Assembly (NCBI GenBank): GCA_021648045.1
Contig: JAKITM010000022.1
Location: 1 to 30,257, forward strand
Direction of reading: 5' to 3'
Length of the DNA: 30,257 bases
DNA from: Lysobacterales bacterium
Lineage (GTDB): Bacteria > Pseudomonadota > Gammaproteobacteria > Xanthomonadales > SZUA-36
Below are positions 25,164 to 30,257 of this stretch, piece after piece; the stretch's first letter is position 1; each line of letters opens with the position of its first letter. The notes below the pieces were generated by a model, which was not told the DNA's origin, searched no databases, and saw nothing but the letters and a program-made list of their open reading frames with translations. Both the position numbers and the translations under genes were made by a program.

Positions 25164-25418
25164 ATGGATAAAAAAGAAAAAAGAAAACTCAGCGAAAGCG
25201 ATATCTGTGATCTTTTCATCTCACCGGCCATCAGGAATGCTGGTTGGGATTCTATGTTGCAAATCCGCAGGGAAGTTACCCTGACTCCCGGGCCCGTTAT
25301 CGTTCGGGGCAGTATGTCATCGCGGAATAAGAAGAAACAATCGTGGTTTGCCCCTGAACTCTTGATCCTGAATCTTATGAACGACCGCATAAGGCAAATG
25401 GTGGATATCCTCCATTGA
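25164..25418 (+). pseudogene. Truncated hsdR N-terminal remnant (contains copy 2 of the direct repeat)
   Basis: An 84-aa frame whose first ~55 residues match the start of type I restriction R subunits: KLSESDICDLFISPAIRNAG, then WDSMLQIRREVTLTPGPVIV and RGSMSSRNKKK, like SEADxC..FI.PAI..AGWD..QIREEV.FT.GRIIVRG...R.K.KRAD. Similarity ends there, and the remaining ~30 residues (SWFAPELLILNLMNDRIRQM) are unrelated, so nuclease and helicase domains are missing. It runs opposite to the intact hsd operon 117 bases away and belongs to a different R-subunit class from that operon's EcoR124-like M subunit, so it is a leftover of another system. Bases 25252-25313 are the second copy of the 62-bp repeat. 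Confidence 0.75.
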
Positions 25419-25450
25419 TGACGGTTTAAACCCTACTTTTGATTACCATG

Positions 25451-25474
25451 TCCTGTACCTCTTCCTGTACCTCT
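25451..25474. repeat. Tandem duplication of TCCTGTACCTCT
   Basis: Two exact 12-bp copies (25451-25462 and 25463-25474) in the spacer between the hsdR relic and the 3' end of hsdM. Meaning unknown; a slippage product is the simplest reading. Confidence 0.8.
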
Positions 25475-25534
25475 GGGCAGCGAAAAGCGGTTAGGTGGGG
25501 CGTTTGTCATAAATCAGCTTCATAGGGTTGGGCG

Positions 25535-27145
25535 CTACTTAGGTAAAACAGGCAAACCAAGCTCTTTAAGAAAACCATTGTGCTTTTTGCTCGTTTTAAC
25601 AATATTTTTTTCCAGGTCAATTAAGCCACTATGAACTGTCGATAAGTCAATAACAGGTTCTGGCTTGGCGGTGCTGACATAACGGGATATATTCAAGTTG
25701 TAATCGTTCTTTTCAATCTCATCCATTGTTACGCGACGGGCGTAGCGTTTATCTTCCTTACGATACTGGTAAGTATCGATAATTTTTTTTATGTCTTCAG
25801 GCCGTAAGTGATTTTGCCGCTTGCCTTTTTCAAAGTGTTCGCTGGCATTGATGAACAGTACATCGTCCGGTTTTTTACAGCGTTTCAACACCAAAATACA
25901 GACCGGGATACCCGTGGAGAAAAACAGGTTGGCGGGCAGACCGATGACAGTATCAATATGCCCATCCTTGAGTAACTTGGTACGAATACGCGCCTCTGCG
26001 CCGCCTCGGAACAAAACACCGTGAGGCAGAATAATCGCCATCACGCCATCTTCACTAAGAAAATGAAAGCCGTGCAACAAAAAGGCGAAGTCGGCAGCGG
26101 ATTTAGGTGCAAGGCCATAGCTTTTAAAGCGGAAGTCTTCCCCCAGTGCTTCATTGGGCTGCCAGCGATAACTGAAAGGTGGGTTGGCGACTACGGCATC
26201 ACATTGTAGTTTTTTGGCGGGGTTCATTTCATTCAATAAATCCCAATCATTCAGCAGAGAGTCACCGTGATGAATCTCAAACTCTGCATCTTTTACGCCG
26301 TGCAACAGCATATTCATACGCGCCAAGTTGTAGGTGGTGATATTTTTTTCCTGCCCGTATATTTTACCGATGCCGTGCGGCCCCATTTTATTGCGTACAT
26401 TGAGCAATAACGAACCAGAACCGCAGGCGAAATCTAGTACGCGCTTGAGTTTTTTCTTTTTACCGGTAGCAGGCTCCTGCCCATCCAGCGTGACAATGTC
26501 GGAAAGAATGCTAGAAATCTGTTGCGGGGTGTAGAACTCACCCGCCTTTTTACCGGAACCGGCGGCAAACTGACCGATCAGGTATTCATAGGCATCACCC
26601 AGAACATCGCTGTCACTACTGAACTCGGCAATGCCTTCGGCGATTTTTTGGATAATGGTACACAGCTTTTCATTGCGTGCTTTGGGTGTTTTACCCAGCT
26701 TTTCTGAGTGCAGATTGATTTCCGAAAACAGCCCTTGAAAAGCACTCTCGAAGGATTTTTCTTCAATATACTTAAAACCTTTCCATAGTGTGCTCAGCAA
26801 ATCAGCGTCTTGGGTGCGCGCCATTTCAGCAATATTGCTCCAGAGAAATTTTGGCTCAATGACATAATGTACTTTGAGGCGCATTTGTTTTTCAAAGTCG
26901 ACAATATCCGTACTGTTCTCTGCATACCAGATGGCCAGTGGTGCACGGCGGTCGTCCTCGTCTGCTGTGGGGTAATCGCGCCCAAGTTCTTTTTTGGCGG
27001 CGGCTTCATAATTATCCGATAGATAACGCAAGAATAGAAATGACAGCATATAATCGCGGAAGTCATCGGCATTCATCGCACCGCGTAAGTCGTTGGCGAT
27101 ATTCCAGAGTGTTTTACCGAGTTGGTTGAGTTGTTCTTTTGTCAT
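25535..27145 (-). CDS. hsdM: Type I restriction-modification DNA methyltransferase subunit M
   Basis: A 536-aa N6-adenine methyltransferase. The N-terminal HsdM_N helical domain (LNQLGKTLWNIANDLRGAMN; DYMLSFLFLRYLSDNYE) is typical of EcoR124/type IC enzymes. AGEFYTPQQI (201-210) precedes motif I VLDFACGSG (236-244, AdoMet binding) and catalytic motif IV NPPF (321-324). With HsdS it methylates adenine in the host's recognition sites and is needed for restriction. It is the last gene of the operon, its ATG overlapping the prrC-like stop by four bases (27142-27145). That order is unusual, since M normally precedes S. All key residues are intact, so modification should be active. Confidence 0.97.
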   Translation of the reverse strand: MTKEQLNQLGKTLWNIANDLRGAMNADDFRDYMLSFLFLRYLSDNYEAAAKKELGRDYPTADEDDRRAPLAIWYAENSTDIVDFEKQMRLKVHYVIEPKFLWSNIAEMARTQDADLLSTLWKGFKYIEEKSFESAFQGLFSEINLHSEKLGKTPKARNEKLCTIIQKIAEGIAEFSSDSDVLGDAYEYLIGQFAAGSGKKAGEFYTPQQISSILSDIVTLDGQEPATGKKKKLKRVLDFACGSGSLLLNVRNKMGPHGIGKIYGQEKNITTYNLARMNMLLHGVKDAEFEIHHGDSLLNDWDLLNEMNPAKKLQCDAVVANPPFSYRWQPNEALGEDFRFKSYGLAPKSAADFAFLLHGFHFLSEDGVMAIILPHGVLFRGGAEARIRTKLLKDGHIDTVIGLPANLFFSTGIPVCILVLKRCKKPDDVLFINASEHFEKGKRQNHLRPEDIKKIIDTYQYRKEDKRYARRVTMDEIEKNDYNLNISRYVSTAKPEPVIDLSTVHSGLIDLEKNIVKTSKKHNGFLKELGLPVLPK

Positions 27146-28326
27146 ATCGTTGTCCTTGTTCTGGTCTCACTGAGTATTTCCGGCAGATCAAACTGAAATT
27201 TATCAATGAAATTTCCAAGAATCTGTCGGAATAGTCTTTGATTGTCTTCGCCCATTGGCGTTGGTTCGTGAATAGCATAGCTTCCATGACTGAGAAGATT
27301 AAGGGCACGGTTAAATAGCGCCCTATTCTCATCGTCATCTAGCGCATTAAGACAAAAAGAGATGCTTGAGTGGCCAAAAAAAGCCGCCGTTTTCTCCATG
27401 ATGCTACGCAAGGCATTGAAGTGGAATGTGTAAAGTGTGCCTGTTTCTGGGTCAGCAGCTTTTTGCAACTCAGCAAGCGTTGCGACGTGGTGAAAGAATG
27501 GGGAATCTTCAGTGGGGCGAAGAGTATACCTCCCCTCGCTATTGGGGCGATGGAGAAAGTAACGTTTGTGTCTTACCTTAGGTTCATTTTCTTTCGGTCT
27601 ACCGATTTCATTACACATCACATTGAAAAAGAGTGAATGATGAGACGAGACAACGGCTTTAATGGGGTCAGGGGAATCATTGTCGTCTTTACGGTTGGTG
27701 GCGCGACGTAGGATTTTAGACAGATCACAGGCAACCGCGATGGCATTGTTATCATCAAGAGATGATACTGGGTCGTCAATATAAATATATTTTACCCAAT
27801 GATAAGACTCATGTCCGTCAAGAACCCGCTCGCAGATTGCCATGAACATACACCAGATAAAAACATTTTCTTCACCTCGGGATATTTTGATGTTGTCTTG
27901 CCCATCTTTATTGAATTTCACAAAGTGTGGTTTGGTAAAGGTATCCCTCCCTTGCCTAATTTCCTTGTATTCAAAATCGAAACCAAAATCAGCATAGCGA
28001 CTCAGGTATTCATCAATCATTGGCTCCAATCCCAGGTTAGTAAACCCATCAAAGAACTTTGAAAATTGATTGACCCGCAACCCGCGCGTAGCGTCATTTT
28101 CTAGATCGTTTTCCCATGTGAATAAATCTTCGGTGAAGGCGTTAAAATAAAGCGTGTCCGCATTTCCTCCATTGTTACGTTTTCCTCGGTCTTTGAAAGC
28201 CATAGACAATCGAGTCTTCCCTGTACGGTTATAGGCGTAAAGAAGAACTAACTCCTTGTTGTTTAAGTCATCTCGTAGCCTAGTAACTAGATTGTTTAAA
28301 CTTTGGTAGGTACGGATTCCGTTCAT
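27142..28326 (-). CDS. prrC: PrrC-like anticodon nuclease (ABC-ATPase + HEPN-type nuclease) in the hsd operon
   Basis: A 394-aa protein, almost the length of E. coli PrrC (396 aa). The N-terminal ABC-type ATPase has Walker A AYNRTGKT (31-38), signature ISRGE (148-152), Walker B YIYIDDPVSSLD (180-191) and the switch His in AVVSSHHS (H229/H230). No long coiled coil or zinc hook is present, unlike RloC. The C-terminus has FHFNALRSIMEKTAAFFG, placing Arg307 and Glu311 four residues apart, and His347 in NRALNLLSHGS. This fits the Arg-Glu-His triad of the PrrC nuclease (R320, E324, H356); R340-x6-H347 also fits the HEPN R-x4-6-H motif. PrrC cuts tRNA-Lys at the anticodon when phage blocks the linked type IC restriction enzyme. 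Here it lies between hsdS and hsdM, four-base overlaps on both sides. The Walker A Gly is replaced by Arg34. tRNA target is inferred. Confidence 0.85.
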   Translation of the reverse strand: MNGIRTYQSLNNLVTRLRDDLNNKELVLLYAYNRTGKTRLSMAFKDRGKRNNGGNADTLYFNAFTEDLFTWENDLENDATRGLRVNQFSKFFDGFTNLGLEPMIDEYLSRYADFGFDFEYKEIRQGRDTFTKPHFVKFNKDGQDNIKISRGEENVFIWCMFMAICERVLDGHESYHWVKYIYIDDPVSSLDDNNAIAVACDLSKILRRATNRKDDNDSPDPIKAVVSSHHSLFFNVMCNEIGRPKENEPKVRHKRYFLHRPNSEGRYTLRPTEDSPFFHHVATLAELQKAADPETGTLYTFHFNALRSIMEKTAAFFGHSSISFCLNALDDDENRALFNRALNLLSHGSYAIHEPTPMGEDNQRLFRQILGNFIDKFQFDLPEILSETRTRTTI

Positions 28327-29516
28327 GCATCCACCTCATCCATCGCAGGGAAAAGCTGCTGCATCAGGCCTTTTTTATGGGACTTGAGGGCGTCGATTTT
28401 TTGGGACTGGGTGGTGATGAGCGCGTCGAGGGATGATAGGCAATCGGCGATTTTTTGTTGTTCTTTTTTATCCTTTGGTAAAAGTACGGGGCATTCCAGC
28501 ACATCATCTTTTTTTAAATTTGTTTGTTTCACACCATCATCAAAAGCCAAGAAATAGGGATTTCTATTAAAGAGGTAAAACAAAATTACACTCACTGCGT
28601 CTTTTGAGGTCAACTTGCAGATACGTTGGTTTACTGTATATGTATTATCTTTGTCCACATAAAAGCATTTGGCTATAGCTCTACCATTTGGAACATCGCT
28701 GAGTACCATTAAGATATCGTTCTTACTGGCTAGTAGGTTAGCGGTATTACTAAATTTCCGTACTTCACCTTCTGTTGAAATGAATTTTGAATTAACAACA
28801 ATATAGTTACCCTTCTTATCAATATCCTGTTCATGCGCTTTGCCATTTTCATAGTCCGTTACTTCCCCAAGCGTTTTCTCCACCCACTCCCCCCGAAACT
28901 CAGGAAAGCGCAGTTTGGGCTGGGTTTCGCCGATCGCGGGAAAGAGTTGCTGCATCAGGCCTTTTTTATGGGCTTTGAGGGCGTCGCGTTTTTGGGTCTG
29001 CAAGGTGATCAGCTCGTCGAGGGATGACAGGCAATCGGCGATTTTTTGTTGTTCTTTGGGTTTGGGGGTAGGGATATTCAATTTTGTAAATATTGATATC
29101 CAATGCCTTTTATGTACTCCAACTTCATACTCCATCGTCCGCATTGCCTCATATACGAACTTAATATTGAAACCTTTTTTTGCCAGCAATATTTTCATAG
29201 CGGACGATTTAGCTTTAAAGGGGAAATCTACAAACTGTGTAGCTGTAGTGAAATCGTCAAATATAATTACGGGTAACCCATCTGAAAAAACACCTTGTGT
29301 TTCATCTGTATAACCAAGAATAAATGTTTTTCCTGCTGTTAAGACGGGCGTTTTATACTCATCACTATATGCTGTGCTTTTTACTAGGTATTTAGTTGGC
29401 TGGAGGTAGTCCAAACAGTTACCCAAACTCTTTAATTCCCACACCCCTGCAGACCGAAACTCAGGAAACCGCAAAGCTGGCACCAATACCTTTTTCTCCT
29501 GCTCACTCATACGCAT
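28323..29516 (-). CDS. hsdS: Type I restriction-modification specificity subunit S
   Basis: A 397-aa specificity subunit with the classic duplicated layout: RFPEF(R)..W start, target-recognition domain 1, conserved helix KEQQKIADCLSSLDELITLQ and TQKRDALKAHKKGLMQQLFP. After a second RFPEFRGEW come target-recognition domain 2 and a near-identical helix pair ending QQLFPAMDEVDA. Each TRD reads one half of a bipartite DNA target, and the helices set the spacer length. The start is either of two ATGs (29516 or 29510), both overlapping the hsdR end. Its stop overlaps the prrC-like start by four bases. The target sequence cannot be read from this. Confidence 0.96.
   Translation of the reverse strand: MRMSEQEKKVLVPALRFPEFRSAGVWELKSLGNCLDYLQPTKYLVKSTAYSDEYKTPVLTAGKTFILGYTDETQGVFSDGLPVIIFDDFTTATQFVDFPFKAKSSAMKILLAKKGFNIKFVYEAMRTMEYEVGVHKRHWISIFTKLNIPTPKPKEQQKIADCLSSLDELITLQTQKRDALKAHKKGLMQQLFPAIGETQPKLRFPEFRGEWVEKTLGEVTDYENGKAHEQDIDKKGNYIVVNSKFISTEGEVRKFSNTANLLASKNDILMVLSDVPNGRAIAKCFYVDKDNTYTVNQRICKLTSKDAVSVILFYLFNRNPYFLAFDDGVKQTNLKKDDVLECPVLLPKDKKEQQKIADCLSSLDALITTQSQKIDALKSHKKGLMQQLFPAMDEVDA
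28342..28466 (-). repeat. hsdS conserved-helix repeat, copy 2 (C-terminal)
   Basis: 125 bp encoding the C-terminal helix pair of HsdS, closely similar to 28933-29057. The two are equal in length, direct, and 591 bp apart. Both encode QQKIADCLSSLD, the QK/DALK segment and HKKGLMQQLFPA. Confidence 0.85.
28933..29057 (-). repeat. hsdS conserved-helix repeat, copy 1 (central)
   Basis: 125-bp direct repeat partner of 28342-28466, encoding the central helix pair between the two target-recognition domains. Recombination between such repeats can exchange or delete a TRD. Confidence 0.85.
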
Positions 29517-30257
29517 TCAGCCCCGATATCTCCTGCCGCCCTTCAGCCAGCTTGTGCAAATACGGCAACAGCTCTTCCATCAATGCCAGCTCTGCCACAC
29601 GCCGCGCTTTCCAACCCAGTTCCAGCGGTGCCAATAGATCGGTGAGTTGTTCGCCGTCGAAGATCATGCGATCCATAATATGATCCACAAAGGTTTGCAA
29701 GGCATCGCTTTGCAGGCCATGATTCTGGGCGATTTGGTTTAGCACCTCGGCGGCCTTTTGCGCCTTGAAGGCTTCATAACCCTGGCGGATGTCTTTGTCG
29801 GTAAAACTGCCGGTGTTCAACTTGTCGCGGTTGGCTTCGAGGTAGGCTTTTATATCGTCGCGTTCTTCATGCAGATTGGCGTGTGAACTGATCATTTCGA
29901 TGATCTGATCCAGTGTCATTTTTTGCTTGCCGCCTGGCTGGGTCGATTTGGCGATCAGCCCCATGATGTAGTCGTAGTCGATAAGGCTGGAGGCGAACAG
30001 CACCAGATCAAACTCCAGTTGTTGCACTTCGGCGTCGCCGCCCTTGCCTTGTTTGCGCTTGAGTTCCAGCGCGGTATCGATGTACATAGATTTGAAACCG
30101 CGCAGGGTATCGGTGGGCAGTGCCTGTTCGATGGTTTGCTTGCCGGTGTCGTCAAGGTCGGTGTATTGCTCCAGCTGGGTTTTGAGTTTTTGCACTTCTT
30201 TGAAGTGGTTAATGAATTCGGCTTTGGCGGTGTCGCCTTTGAGGTTGACCACTTGTG
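29503..30257 (-). CDS. hsdR: Type I restriction endonuclease subunit R, C-terminal part (5' end outside window)
   Basis: The frame enters from the right edge open and ends at TGA 29503-29505; 250 codons are visible. The sequence is the C-terminal helical region of EcoR124-like HsdR: FKEVQKLKTQLEQYTDLDDT, FKSMYIDTALELKRKQGKGG, FDLVLFASSLIDYDYIMGLI, KAQKAAEVLNQIAQNHGLQS, and a final helical end LMEELLPYLHKLAEGRQEIS plus GLNAYE. This part docks HsdR onto the methylase core; the nuclease and motor domains must lie to the right of the window. It overlaps the hsdS start by 8-14 bases, making hsdR the upstream gene of the operon. The GTG-initiated frame from 30252 is internal, not a true start. Confidence 0.93.
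   Translation of the reverse strand, partial: QVVNLKGDTAKAEFINHFKEVQKLKTQLEQYTDLDDTGKQTIEQALPTDTLRGFKSMYIDTALELKRKQGKGGDAEVQQLEFDLVLFASSLIDYDYIMGLIAKSTQPGGKQKMTLDQIIEMISSHANLHEERDDIKAYLEANRDKLNTGSFTDKDIRQGYEAFKAQKAAEVLNQIAQNHGLQSDALQTFVDHIMDRMIFDGEQLTDLLAPLELGWKARRVAELALMEELLPYLHKLAEGRQEISGLNAYE

Noticed and set aside
22193..25313. Transposon bounded by the 62-bp repeats
   Set aside because: The repeats are direct and protein-coding in origin, and no transposase or integrase lies between them.
27142..28326. RloC-type identity for the ATPase in the hsd operon
   Set aside because: RloC is much longer with coiled coils and a zinc hook; this 394-aa protein has neither.

Overview
The window (30,257 bp, moderate G+C) looks like chromosomal DNA of a free-living, probably aquatic, gammaproteobacterium. 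This rests on a TonB-dependent receptor under a TPP riboswitch, REP-like hairpins, a CopA/CopB copper operon, a MoxR/Bat-type operon beside a periplasmic sulfatase, and a terminal defence region. The genus cannot be fixed from the sequence alone. No rRNA, tRNA, CRISPR array or intact transposase was seen.

Layout. 1-895 (-): 5' part of a secreted alginate-lyase-like gene, running off the left edge. 1218-1865 (+): TetR-family regulator, followed by a decayed DUF924 relic. 2055-5316 (-): copper operon DUF411 protein > copA > copB. 5653-8521 (+): TPP riboswitch, TonB-dependent receptor and PnuT-like permease, a thiamine-uptake unit. 8518-9411 (-): convergent APH-fold kinase. 9441-11535 (-): small membrane protein and a long acyl-CoA dehydrogenase. 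11695-14297: LysR regulator divergent from an exported sulfatase, ending in a strong terminator. 14430-22059 (+): MoxR ATPase, HAD lipoprotein, DUF58, DUF4381, two VWA membrane proteins (the second with a ruined MIDAS), a TPR protein and a BatD-like protein, mostly with start/stop overlaps.

22193-30257 is an accessory defence region. It holds an XRE-ImmA/IrrE plus PIN-domain pair, a divergent MqsRA pair, and a type I restriction-modification operon on the minus strand in the order hsdR-hsdS-prrC-hsdM. The prrC-like gene encodes an ABC-ATPase/anticodon-nuclease protein of nearly the same length as the classical PrrC. Two direct copies of a short hsdR N-terminal relic bracket the toxin-antitoxin modules, and a second pair of related short sequences brackets the XRE/PIN pair. 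This suggests repeated turnover of defence genes at one site.

The most interesting signals are the PrrC-like gene embedded between hsdS and hsdM, the duplicated hsdR relics, the riboswitch expression platform (8-bp alternative pairing and a 9-bp hairpin hiding the Shine-Dalgarno), and the sulfatase/HAD-lipoprotein association with a complete MoxR-VWA operon. All identities come from reading motifs; no database search was run.
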